Assembly: GCA_027574665.1 (NCBI GenBank)
Contig: CM050655.1
Location: 11,093,170 to 11,157,169 of the forward strand
Direction of reading: 5' to 3'
Length of the DNA stretch: 64,000 nt
Origin: Rhynochetos jubatus
Taxonomy: Eukaryota; Chordata; Aves; Eurypygiformes; Rhynochetidae
The position numbers were made by a program, and so were the translations under genes. Under the pieces are notes generated by a model that saw nothing but the letters and a program-made list of their open reading frames with translations, did no database searches and had not been told where the DNA came from. Shown here piece after piece: positions 49,052 to 62,500 of this stretch (position 1 is the first letter of the stretch; every line of letters starts with the position of its first letter).

Positions 49052-50573
49052 ATGTCCAAAAGACCTCAAATTCATATTTTTGTGGGAGCACCCAGTATTC
49101 CTGGCCCGCTGGAGGTGTCAGTACAAAGCAGTTCAGCACCTGCTGCTGAAAAATGGAGAGAACTCCACTGTTGGTGTGATACACGTAGTCTTTTTTCTAA
49201 AAAAGTAGAAGGTGCTGACCGCCTCGTGTTTCAGGCAGAAAGCTCTGTAGTCACAGCAGTTCCTACAAGTGGTGACAGCTCTCAGCAGTTGGAACAGAGG
49301 AGACTGATGGTAGCAAAGGAATCTTTGACATCTCTTGTACCTGTGGCAGTAACTTGCACCAGCACACCTAAAAAGACTGAAAGCTTAACTTACTCTGATA
49401 GTCAAATATCTAAAGATAGATGCACATGTGCAAATGTAAGCCAAGCTGCAGATCAACACTGTACACAGAAAATAGCAGAGTCAGCTAGACAAGATAAACC
49501 ATCACATGGCTGTTGTTCAGACCTCGCCGAAAGACAAGATGGTCACTTTGAAGTTAACAACTCTGACATTTCTGATTTGGTTGCCAGTACTGAGCAGATC
49601 AGCATACATCTAAGGTCTGTGGGACAAGGTGTTCAGTCAGATCGTAGATGTGATCACCATGAACATTTGAGTCAATATCTGGATATGGTGTTCCCCCAAA
49701 AGCAAGAGTCAAAACCAAAAGGAGAACCAAGTGATTGTTCAGACTTTGCAGTGTCAACAGATACTGAATTCCGTAGTATAATGACTTCAAGTCAGATGGC
49801 TGTTTTTGCACAGGATCACAGAGAGATCCAGGAAAGAATCATGAAATTATCAGAAACAGAAGCAGGCAAAAAAACTGAAGAAAGGCAGTATGATCACTTC
49901 CAATCTAATTCTGATGTTGGAACATGTCTTAACGTAGCTGAAAATGAATGTAAGGAAGAGTATACAAGTTCCCTTGAACTTTTCAGTTATGAAGGTGAGG
50001 AGAAAAATGTTGGCCTTGAAGCTACAAAACAAGAAGGAAGTGCTCAGGAAGATACAGAAAAGTCTAAAGAACTCAGTGTTCCTGCAGAGCAATTTGTGAG
50101 TGAAATCCGTATTGAACTGTTGAGCTCAGGAATATTGTGCTCTCAAGTAGGCAGCTCTCATAAGGACTCTTCTAAAAGAGCCTGCAAACTTGAAGAATCT
50201 GTTCATATTTGTCACTCACTGTTTAAAGGAGAGCTGAAATCCAAGAGAGCTAAACTGAATTCTTCTCCAGCTGGTCCTGGGATGAGAGTGGATCAAGAGA
50301 GGCTGACAGAGTTCAAGAAACTTCAGAAGAAACTATCGCCACTTAAGGATTGCTGCTGCAAAAATCAAAAGTACAATGTTTTGGTCACAATAGTACATCC
50401 TTGTCATATCAAAGAAATACAAGTGAAGACTAGACCAAAGTTTTCATGTAAAGTTCCTGTAGCAACAATTGTAATTATGGACCAGTCAGAAGTTGAGAGA
50501 AAAGTGGTGCTGTGGCGTGGTGCTGCGTTTTGGTCGCTCACTGTGTTTCCTGGGGATGTTGTGCTGCTTACAG
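49052..50573 (+). CDS. SHLD2: SHLD2 coding exon 1 (residues 1-507, phase 1 end)
   Basis: A large 1522-nt exon holding the N-terminus, the whole disordered middle and the first OB strands ([19 protein letters not shown], then [20 protein letters not shown]). The frame upstream of the ATG runs to a TAG at 48983-48985, which overlaps a likely acceptor (TTACTAG); a second AG lies seven bases on. A GTG at 48992 would add 20 residues unlike the family, so I chose the ATG at 49052. Donor GTGAGA. Confidence 0.95.
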
Positions 50574-53500
50574 GTGAGAATTCCTCTATTTGCCTTTTTT
50601 AAATGTGGATCTTTAAAATGCCTGTTGAGAGCAGGACAGTATGTAACCAGTAATTTGGAGCTGCGGCTAAGCATTTTTAAGTATCTCTTAGGTGGCTCAA
50701 CATGTCTCTGAATTCTCAGGCATCCTACCAGTAGAACATTGGCTGCCCTATACAAGTTTGCCCATCTGTTACAGTCCTAGGTCCGAGACAGCAGTGTATC
50801 GACACAAGGGCAGTGCCATAAGGTAGTCAGGTGTGTCCTGTAACCTGTCAGTGTTTTGTGAAAGGTATCAGTGCTACAGCAAACCAGATGTGATAGTTAC
50901 TTGTTTTATAGACTCCTTGTATTTCTCTGCTGCTGGACCAGAAAGTTGTGATGTTATGTTCAGTCTCAGGATGAGAAATACTTTTCCTCTTGTGAAGGAC
51001 TTTGTAGCTTAGCATTAGCATCTTGGTGAATTTTTATGAATTAGTAACTGACATAGACTGGAGAAATATAAAATGCTGTTTGAAGTTTGCCTTTTTTATA
51101 ACATGTCAGCTAATAATGAAGATTCCTCCTGGTAAATCCTTTGTACTCATTAAAACTTAACGGGAGCAAACCCTTCTCTCTTTAGGAGAACAAATCTTGT
51201 GTAACAGAATGCTATAAAACCCACTTTGTTTCCAGCTGATCTCTTTCAAACCTGTATATGTTCTGTAGCCAAGAAAAGTGTGATACACTTCAACATTGTT
51301 GATATGTGTTGATAAGGTTGCTTTTTTTTCTTGCAGATGTAATAATGTATGAGAATCTTTGGTGTGGAGAAGTTATGCTGCAATCTACATTTACCAGTCA
51401 GTTACTGAATCTGGGCAATTGCTCGACGCTCAGTCCAGAAGAATGTAAGGTTATAGTGCTTAAGTTTCTGCAAAAATCACAGTAAAATAGCTATATGAAG
51501 TACTCCATTTTGTTGGCAATGCCTCATACACTGATAAAATGGAAATGTGAGCCACTGAGAGGTACTATAGGAAAGTGACAGGAATACCTGTGGACATGAC
51601 TATGTCAGATAGGCATCTGGAGTTTATGGTGAAGTTGGCTGGTTGCCATTCACAACTCTGAACTCTGGAAAAACTGAAGTTTTTGGAGCTTAGTTTAAGA
51701 AATGGCAGTTATCCCAGGACTCAACCGTAAGATGTCTGAAATTTCCTGAGGATTAATTTTTTTGCAAAAATTGGTGGCTTATAGAGTAAGTAGATCCTTT
51801 CAGGGGGAAGTAATTCACTGCAGGCTATTAAGCACAAAATCTTTAAAGATACCCAAGCTGTGAAGGGTTTGGGCCTAGGGAAAGTAGTGGAAGTATCACT
51901 GTGAACTTGCATTGTTCTTAATGTCTTCCTGATGTCCATTATTGCCTGCTATTTAAGGCAGGTTCTGCAGTAAATGATCAAGAACAGCTATACTTACGAA
52001 GCTGATAGCAGTTTTCCTTCCTATATTTACTGTAATTTAAAATACTGTACTTACCTTTGAGATGGTATCAAGAAGAGGCAGATCAAGTGTAACACTTGAT
52101 CCAGAATTAAACTGTACGTCTCAAGAATTTCTTTCCTGAGAATCGTTGTGCAAGAGTTTTGGTTTTCTCTGTATAAATATGTACCAACCAATAAATTTAT
52201 TTATAAGCTTAAAAAAAGGGTGTCCCTTAACTCTGTATTTTTCATACAAGTTTATCCTGTAGTGGATGGTGATGTTCTCCATGGCTTATTGGCATACATA
52301 TCGTCAGAATTTCCACACTTTGGAGACATTCCACGAAGACCGGTTCAGAGACTGGATAGTGTTCAGTATATGCAGCTAGACCAGCTCCAGCCAAATACAT
52401 TGGTTCACTCCATCTTGAAAATCATCGACATTGCTGTATTAACAGGTAAGTTCATGCACTGGGCTTCAACTTCAAAACTTCAGCAATAGGTAAAACGTAA
52501 CCAGAATTGCCTTGCAAGAATACTGTTTATTTCTCTTTCTATACACGAGTGTTTGACACTGAATTCACAAGAAAAAACTAAAAAAATAAATATGTTTTAA
52601 ATGACTCTTGAAGTGAGACGTAAAGTCTTGCTGTAGGCCACTGCTTCAGAAAGGGAGATGGTTTATGAAGATGTCCTGTGGGACAGTCAAGCTTGACTAA
52701 TTCAAAGCTCGCCTGCAAGCTACCTTCCATGGAAGCATTGTGTCAATAAAGGAAAATGTTTGCACTATAAATCATGTGTTTTTCAGAATAAGTTAATATT
52801 TTAATCTAATGTTTTAGGATTTGGTTGCCTTTTTTATTTTATAATGGAACTGTGTTGATTTTTTCTCATGTTTTATCTGGAACACTTCTTGTTCAGTTCT
52901 TTCTACTTTTTCCCACTTAAAATAGATGTTTTAAAGCTAAGTGTGTCTGGTTTCTCAAATACATGCAATATTTCTTTATATTCCTTGTGTGCCTTTTTGT
53001 ACAAGCTCTTTTTGATTTTCTAATGCTGGAAAATGCACAGTGTGACACTAAGATGTAGTATTAATATAGCTTATTTTGGAAACCTGAATTTCCTGTGTGT
53101 TTTTATTGTAAAGATTCCTCTCCCCTAAAGAATCATGGTCAACAGTTCCTGTACTGGTTTTTTTGAGTTTATTCTTCTGTTACACATTGCTTTTCTTCTA
53201 ATAGTGAATACAGTTAGTTCAGGTTTCCTTTTGCTGAAGCAGTTTTCCATATGATGGTTGATAATTTGTTTCCATTTCTTTATAATGAGGCCTTACAGCT
53301 GATTCCTAGCATCTTCTCCACCTGTAGTGAGCAAAACCAAATTATCTTGATGTATTCTCAGTATTTCATGCAGTGTCTTGCCATGTTTTTTTAACACGCT
53401 TTGGGCAGTTAAAGGCCACTGTTCCCACCTGGAAGAGGAGACTTCTTCTCTTTTCCCTGCATAACTGTCCTGATTTGTTTTCTTTACGGTATCACTGTTT

Positions 53501-56500
53501 CTCAGTGCTTGACTTCAAGCTTTGCACATAAATTTGATCATATTGGACTATGCTCTTGTATTAGTAAGATTCAAATTTTTATGCACTCTGTCAATATGTT
53601 TGTTATAATTGGGGAATTTCAAAGATCAAAATCTTTGGTTTATTATTGTACATAACTTTCAGAACTGTTAGATATTCAAAGTAAGAATTCTTGTACAAAA
53701 ATTTTTTATGAAAAATATTGTAGCATTAGTGTGTAACAAACAGGTAATATCCTGGGTAAGAGTGCTGTAGAGATCTTAAGTGTTTTAGTTTATATGTACT
53801 CTTGCTAATCCCTAGTGTGCTTGTACATGACTAGTTTTCTTTTATGTGAAAACTTCTAGGGAAATGTTCCAGTGTATTCCACAGAAGTTACAGGAACATT
53901 AACTTCTGATTATGACAGTCTGCTGAGAGATTGAGTACAATTTCTTTCCACTTACACCAGTCAGGATGAGTGTGAGCTGAAAGATGCTCAGATACCTACT
54001 GTTTCAAAGGGAGGTGCCCAGTTGCTGAGTATTTAGGTGGATAAAGGTAAACTAATGTACTTTATGCATTCCTTCAAGCTAGATTCATGTTGCTGATGAA
54101 ATCAGTTTGCTTTCATTGCATCCTGAAGAAACTGTAGGTGTGTTCTTGTTTACTTGTAATTGTACTGTCAAATACAACAGCAGTGTGATTTCATTTGAAG
54201 ATGAGGTATGTGGGCTTTTTGTTTATGCTTTTTATTGTAGTAGTCATAACACTTGCAAATTTTTCAGAGTCTGTGTATAGCTACAGAGGTGGCAACCAAA
54301 GAAAAATTATTCTAACAGTAGAACAGAAGATGGATCAACACTACAGGATGGTGCTGTGGGGAGCAGGGGCTGCCTGGTGCCCTCAGCTTCAAAGGAAAAA
54401 AGGTAAAGTCCTAGTACCTATAGGTAGGTGTAAAAGGATTTTTGTGGTGCTATTAATATCTTAAATGCTCAGCTGGTAACATCTTTCCATTCACCCTTTA
54501 AATACTCCTCTTGGACGGGCAACATATTTGATACCAATTTTAATGTCTCTTCTGTTTAGAAGCAGTGCCATCAGCAACAGAATTTGAATACACTCACCTT
54601 AGACTGAGAATGAGTAGTTAGAAACTTGAGTCTAGATACACTGGTGCCCAGTTATGTGAATATAAGAAAACTTGAGCATTAACTATGTTACTGGTTTTGC
54701 GGAGTCTTCCTTATCAGGCTGGTTTAGCATGAATTGCTGTTTTTTTCTGCTTCTGATATTCATTCTCTTGTTTTCCATCTTACTGCAGTGTCAGGCATTA
54801 TATCCTAATGGTCTTGCTGTCAAGTCTACCTGTAATGACTAAAAGCATCTCTTGGAAGAATTACGTAGCCTGTGTTTTAGCAGTGACTGTTGCTGAACTT
54901 TTGGTTTATTCCTGGCTTTGTTCTTTTAAAAGAAGTATTTAAAGTAGGGTTTTGTTACATTGGTAACTTAGGATTTTTTATTTCTGATCAATGGATACAC
55001 TTAGGAAGTAAATGCTGTATTACTGGAAGCACTGAATATGACTGCATAAAAAGCAGTATAGTATAGTGCAAAATAAAACCCAGAAAGGTGAAAGAACTTC
55101 ATAGTGAATCTTTACTTATTAAAGGGAGACACTCTGAATTCTGCCAGTTCTGCTTCAATTTATAAGTAATCCCCACTGCTAGAAATAGTTTAACTGCAAG
55201 ACCTACCCCTTCAACTATTTGAAGATGGTCCAACTTAAGTGTTAACCAATTAACTTTCCTGCATAACACCTAGATGGCTCTTATTTTTGTACATACTTCA
55301 GCATGAGCTGGTATATACTGGCCATTAGATGCTTAGACACCTTAGAGAATTCAGTGTGCTAGAATACTGCACTTTTCAAAATATAGAATTTACAGGTTTT
55401 TTCCTAGCAGCAAAAAGATACCAAGAAAATTTCTTGGACACAATAATATATCATTCTCTGTCACTGAAAGCAGAAAAATGAGATGTGGATGTCTGTAGTA
55501 TTAAGTGTTTGTATTTGATATAAAGCTTTTGTCTTACTCTCCAGCCTAGTGTTCTGTGCATCTAACAGCTGGCATCTTCATGATGAAAGGATTATCTGAA
55601 ATTCAAGATAAGAGTGATTTCTCAACTGTTCAAATACTTAAACACAGAGAAACCATGAACATTTGATCCTAGTAAGGTAGCTAATAAGAAATTCACATGA
55701 TACTAAAGCGTACACAAAACCACAGCTAAACAGTGTGAGTGGGTCAGAGGGAAGAGCACATTGTCCATGCTTGTGAGGAGTCATAGCACAGCTGTTGTAT
55801 GTGTTCAGTGGTTGTACTAGCAGATTAGAACCTCGTGGCCTTGTAGAGGGAGGTATGGAGACCAGTAATTTTTAAACTGTTGACTAACTTAAAGTTGTAT
55901 AAGACTGCAGTTCTGGAGAATCTAAGAATTGTTGCCAGTAAATTTTAGCAAGTTACCACTAAACATCAAGAGGAATCCAAAATATGAAAACACTAAAACT
56001 TGCTAATAAAATGCTTATATAGACATTTAAACACATTGAATATCTGTATTTTTCTAATCTTATTTCCAAAATCAACTATTTTGGCTGCAACTTTCAGCTT
56101 GAGCAAATGCCAGCTGAAATGGTTATTAGACTTAATTAGTAGGTGAATACTGGATTCTCATATGAAAGTGAAAGACCAAAATATATTGCTTTTCTGTAAT
56201 CTCTGTTTTAATGTTTTTATTAGTCAATTGGAAGATGGAAAATGAATTTATATTTAAATCGGAGCATTATGAAAGTAGAAGATGAAAAAGCAGGGACATG
56301 TTTAAGATAGAAGCTGATTATTAACATGATGTTTTTTCTAGACATTGCCAACTTTTCCATATTAGAGCTGGCAAGAAATATCAGAATTTTTCTTCCTCAA
56401 GAAGTTGAGTTGTCTTGAAAGCTGAATTTAATACAAGTGATACAAAAGCATCATTCTGTTAGGGGAGGACTCATGCAGAAGTTATAGGGAAAGGAAAAGC

Positions 56501-59500
56501 CCTGCATGTCATCAGGCTTGAAATAATGTTGCCAGAGCTGACCATATCAGGATGTCTTGCTGGTTTGTTTCCTTGTCTTGTAAGTGACCTTGGCTTTCTG
56601 TGATTTAACCAAGGTATAGGAAGTGAACTCTTTTGTTTGCTTTTTTGTTCTGCAGATCACATATGGGACTTCAAATACCTTCTGGTCCAACATAGTTCAG
56701 TCTCAGGTGCCTTTGAACTGCACACAACACCATGGTCATCCTGTGAGTGCTTATTTGATGATGACAAAAGGGCAATTGAGTTTAAAGAGAAGTTTCAGAA
56801 AAGCAAAACATCCCTCATGCAGATAACAAAGCTCTCAGCACATTTGGAGGAAAAGTGCTCAGGTAACGTTGTTATCCACAGCTCTAATATCTGTTGTGCA
56901 GTGCATGACTGAGTAAAAGAGATGCTCTGTTGATCAAGTAAAATGCCTTTTTCTTTTTTTAACATAGCACAGTTCTGGGAATCTGAATTTATTCTGGAGG
57001 CTACTCGGGCTCAGCACCCAGCCAAGCTGTGAACGCAGCCTCCATTCAGTGAGCCCAAAGGTGAGATAGGTGTGGTACCACACAAAGATGGCTTTGGAAC
57101 ACAGGGAGAAATGCTGCCTTGTGTTGGCCACCCCAGCCAGTCTAGTAGTGATGTGATTAATCACTGAAAGCTTGTTGAATGGTGTTTCTCCAAAACTGGA
57201 GTTCTCTAAAGCAAGAGAAAATAGCTACTGCTATTGAAACTTCTTACAAAAGAACAAAGAATGCATTTTACAGGCACCCCCTCCCAGATTAACCTAGGAG
57301 ATTGCTAAGATTGATGTTAAACATTAAGTAACTTAAAGCTGGTATTGCAGCATTTAACTCTAGTTTCTGTATAACCAGTGGAAAGCTAAGCCGTTGAAAC
57401 TTATGCCATGAATTAGCATGGAAGAAAAGCTAATGGAAATTATTTGCACAATTCTAATTCGTTGATTGCGTGTTCAGGCTCTTCTGTAGTGGCACCTGCC
57501 ACAGTAGTACCTGAAAATGTAGTACTTTTATACATTTGTAAATAATGTTTAACCAAAATGATTTTTCACTGCATAAAAAATAATCTCTAAGAAGATGAGC
57601 ATGTGTTACTGAAGGAAAAAATTCAGTAAGTTTTACTGATAATGGGTTTGGTTTTGAATCAGCTATAACCCTTTGCTTTGGCTTTCAGTTATAAATAAAA
57701 CTGAATGCAGATTTGATTTGAAACTGTTGTTTTTGTAGGAGTAATTCAAGTGAGAGCCCATATCTTGGAACTGAAGTTTAACTTTCCAATGGGTCAGTGT
57801 AAGGAACTCGTTGTCTGTGCTGACACTTCACTGGAGTGTGTTTTGGCTTCTCTCCCTATGATGACGTATTCGGGTTGCGCGAAATGTGGTTTGGAACTAC
57901 AGGCAGATGAGAACATGATCTACAAGCAATGTCTTAGATGTTTGCCATATAGCAAAATAAAAACATTCTACAGGTAAGTAAAACTGAAATACTGTACTAT
58001 TATGGAAGTAAATAAAACTTTCTGCATTTTAAATCCCCCCATGTAGAATTTCAGGTATTTAAGGTGTAGTTAAAGTACTTCATGTATTTTCTAATGAATG
58101 TTGAAGGAGCTGTTCTTGAATTGCTGTATGCCATTATTTATAGGTGATATTCTTTGTTTAAACCTAACTTGCTAGTTTCTTTGAGTATTAGGTCATACAG
58201 TAACAAGGTTTACCCAGTAGTGTGTCAGTAAACTAAGAGTGGAAGCTTGAGGACCAAGAAGGAACTCCTTGAGTGTCTTGTTCCGGCATGTTTCAGATCA
58301 TGTGAATGCACAAGCATACTTTTGAATTGATTAATCAATTTTAGCCTTGCAGAAGTAATATTAACAAATGTTTTGAATTAACATTCTCATGGAGAGCAGA
58401 GACACTAAATTACCAGCAGATGGCACTGTGAGACAAGAGGTGTATGCATGTTTACTTGGGAGGAAAAAACCTAAACCGATCCAGTTGATAAAAGAACATT
58501 ATTAACTAATTGTTCAATTCTTAAACTCATCTTGGGCTTTTGAAACGTAAGTATAGTGACCTGAAAGACCTGTAGGTATAGAAGGCGAAGACAATCACGG
58601 ACATAATAGAATTCCAGAACATGTCAATGTTATACCAAAATTCTTTCTAAAATTATTCCTAAATTATTTTGTAGTGAGTTCAATGGACCATTGCATACTC
58701 AACTGTTTCTCCTTGACTTTGATTTGAATGCTAGAATCCCATTTGTCTAACAAGGTAGTGACTTAGTCTTTTTCCTCTATGTAAATAGCCTTGCATCTTC
58801 AGGTTTATATGCTATTTATTTTCCTGTCAGGGAGGATGAAGTGCAAAGAGTTTTTTCTTAACTGTAAAGGTTCCCCCTCTGTTTCATAAAACTGACCTCC
58901 CGTGTGGTCTTGAAAGACCTCAATTTACTGCCTGGCACAAAAGGTAGTAGAGGAATGATAAAGACTTCCATTGTCTGTGTTCTCAGCATGTGAACACATC
59001 TTGACGTGCAAATTAAATGCACAATTTGTTCAGAGAAGTCCATCAGTTTTGCACTGAAATTTTGCTCTGATTTGTTCGTAAGAATGTATGTCCTTGGCAG
59101 TATTTACAAATTCTGTATTGTAGGATATCTTAGTACATTTACATCTTAACAGGGGAAAAATCTCTCTCTTGCTAAAGAAATGTTATTAACTTTAGTAAAA
59201 GACGCTGTCCTGGCATTATTGTGCTCCTAAACAGCTTGATATATCAAAGGTTAGTATTAGCTTTATTTATAAAACTGTATGTACCACTAGTGGAAAATAA
59301 CTTTTTTCCTGTAGTTTGCTAATTAATGTCCCCTTATCTCAGATTTGTTTTTAATCCCTCAATGTAAGGAGGTAGTAAATTCACTATGCTGTATTTCTAG
59401 CAATGCAACAACTACCAGCATCTCCTTGAGCGTAAAATCTGCATACTGTTTTCAACTTAATATGAGTAAATGTAATAATATTAAACACAGCAGACTACTT

Positions 59501-62500
59501 AAAGCATAGGAGCAGTCTGTAATTTGACTTGCTGCTTTGATACAGGGAATGTAGTAACTTGTCCTAACATGGAATGTTTTATTTTAAGAGTGTGAATATT
59601 TAAGATATGAAATAGACACTATGATAGGAAAATAGATATGTCAGAATCTTGGTACTTGAGACTTGCAGAGCCTTGAAATCTTGGATTTACTGTAGGTTAG
59701 TAATGTCATCCCCCATCACATTTTTCCTTTGAAATGGAAGGAGCCTGGTTTTGTTAATCTGCTGTGATCTTAATGAAGCTCATCTTTTCCCTCAGATGCT
59801 GAAGCCACAAGCTTGAGATGCAGGTGTACATGCATAGATAGCTTGCTTGTTTTTCCACGATAGATACCTGGAACACTCAACACCTTGACAGTAGTAGTAA
59901 CAATGTGGCAGAAGATCCTAGAAACTTAAATGCTGTCATATAATGTGTGTAAATATTTTCATATTCTTTTTGAGCTAGGACCATATGAACATCGAACTAT
60001 AAGAAAAAATGAAAACTAAGACAAGGAAAAATATTTTGTATTTCAGGGCTCACCTCCTAGATTTTTAGATACCAGGTATAAGAAATATAGATATGTGATT
60101 TTTGCCTAAACTTTCAGTATCTTAGCATCTTTTCCCTGGAATTCAGTGTGATGGTAGCATTCCCTTCAGATAATTCATCTTTCAGTCTGTACCAATGAGT
60201 GTTTATCACTTAAACATCTTCACAGCACCAGTAATGCGATAAGAGATTCCTAGGTAGCTGTGCTCAGCAGGGGCTGAATGTAACCCTCTGTACGAGTGGA
60301 AAAGCACATTTCATGGGCATGCTTCACCAGCTTTGTATGCAGGTGCTCCAGACTATTTACTCACTAGCCTCTGAGGAATATCTTAGCACAACTATATATG
60401 CCCTCTGTGAAATTTACTTATATTCTTAAATGTTTCTCTTTTACAGTGATTTAAATTCACTGTATTAAACAGTGGCAGTTAAGAAATCAAGTTAATCACA
60501 AAACTGCCTTTTCTGTGGTGCTAGTGAAAGAACATTAACAGTGCCAGGTTCTGTTTTGAAGACTGAATTTTCCTTCTCATCGTGACAATTCACTCTTGTT
60601 GAAGCAAATAAGATTACCTGAAAGCAGGCTTAGATGACCTTGAGAACAGAGTATAAACTGAGAAACAGGTAGTCAGCATGTAGCTACCAGAAATGAAGCA
60701 AAATTTCTTTCATAATGCAAATTTTGAGTTACATCTGTAGGCCGCACTTGCCTATGGCTTTGAAAGCTTTAAGTGTTGTGGCATCTCTTAGTACACTTCT
60801 CTGCAAACATATTTAATTGTACTGTCTCTGAAATGTTATTTTAGTATTCGTGGAAGTCATAATAATTTTCATGTACTGCAGCATAAATTGTCTAAAGCAA
60901 AATACATTTATTCAGAGATAAAATAGCAATTGCCCACAATTATTTGGGAAGCTGAGTGTCTTAGTGTACTGTTGTTAAGCTTTCTCTTGTGCGGGGAGCC
61001 AGCAGTCTTTAATGACTACAGATAGTCTGGGTCTTGGCTTCTGTCTAAACCAGCAGGTTTGAAATAATCCCTCAGATGGTCAGACATGGAATTCTTATCT
61101 CTTTTGATCATTTCACTCGAGATTATGAAATTTAGCAGTAGCTTTTAGATTAACAGATGGCAAGTCAAATGATTTGCCTACTGGGAAAGTGGCATATTTG
61201 CAGTCATCTGCCTTTATGCCTCGCAGGCATTCAAATTAGTGCTATTAGCTATATTCTGCGTCATGCTAACCAAATTCATCTCTTAATAATACTCTGCAAT
61301 TGTCGTCATACTGAACTACTGGCTGACTGTCCTATTTGACAGTGCAGCTCTGCTAGTCTCTTGAAGTGACTGGCCTGCTTTAATTTCTGCCATCTCTGCA
61401 GTGAGCACACTTTATCCTGTTGAGAGCATCTCCTGCTGAAAAGTTCTGTGTTGCAGATGATTGTGACATACTTTATTTAACACATACTTCTTTGGTAGTG
61501 GCCCAATATTACTATAACTAGGATTTACTTTGTGATATGTCTTGATGCTTACTGTTTTTCTTCTGTGGGATGGTCAGGATACAAGCATTGCATCCTGCTT
61601 TGATCAGTGCAGATTTTATGAAAGGTGAGGGTTGTGATGGTGTAGATGTTGCAGGTCAGTCAAAGAATGTGTTGGGTAGAAGCTGCATTAGCTCTATAAA
61701 CAGTTAGGATTAGTAAAATCAGTCAGAAGCTTGAAAGTAAGCAGAAACTACCTGTTGAATGTCACTATAGAGGACGGCTAAAGTATCATCTCACAGGAGT
61801 ACAGCAAAAACTAGTAGCAAGGGCTTACTTGGGGGAACAGGAAAAAAGGTATGGCATCAGTGACAGATGGGAAAGAAGACAAACCCTTGAAATATAGGGA
61901 ACACCTGTACTAAAAAAAAAAAAGTATCACTTCTTACCAGTTGCTTGTCATCCAGCATCACTGTTGAATCATGGGGAATGGCAAAATTTGGGAAAACCAG
62001 TGCTTGTGGCACAGCAGTCCCTAACCAGGTTCCCTTCAGACCTAATAGGAATACTGTTGACCATATCCTGTGTAGAAAATGGTTTCCAGGAAGAGGAGGG
62101 TTTTAAACTTGTTTAGCAGTATGTGAAACTATTTGATATTAGTACAAGAGATACAGTCTTGGTGTTATGAAGTGGTGTATTAAGACTGACAATATTATGT
62201 GATGTTGATACAGATGATACAGTTCCCAGTGATACACCTAAGCTGGCCTCTACTTTGCATTTCAAATCTTTTTGTACCCATTGTGTATTTGTAGGTACAT
62301 GCACGTACACGTTAACGTTTATACTTGAAATATGTAAAGATCAAAGCTATGAATGACATAACACTGATTTCATAACAGTGCAGTTCTCAGTTCCTGGAAA
62401 ATACTATTTCAAAAGGATTGTTTTCTGCAGTTGTCTGAAAGTAAGGCTTACCTGATAGCCTTAAAAGTTACTTTCACATGGAGTAGTGACTTCAGAATAT

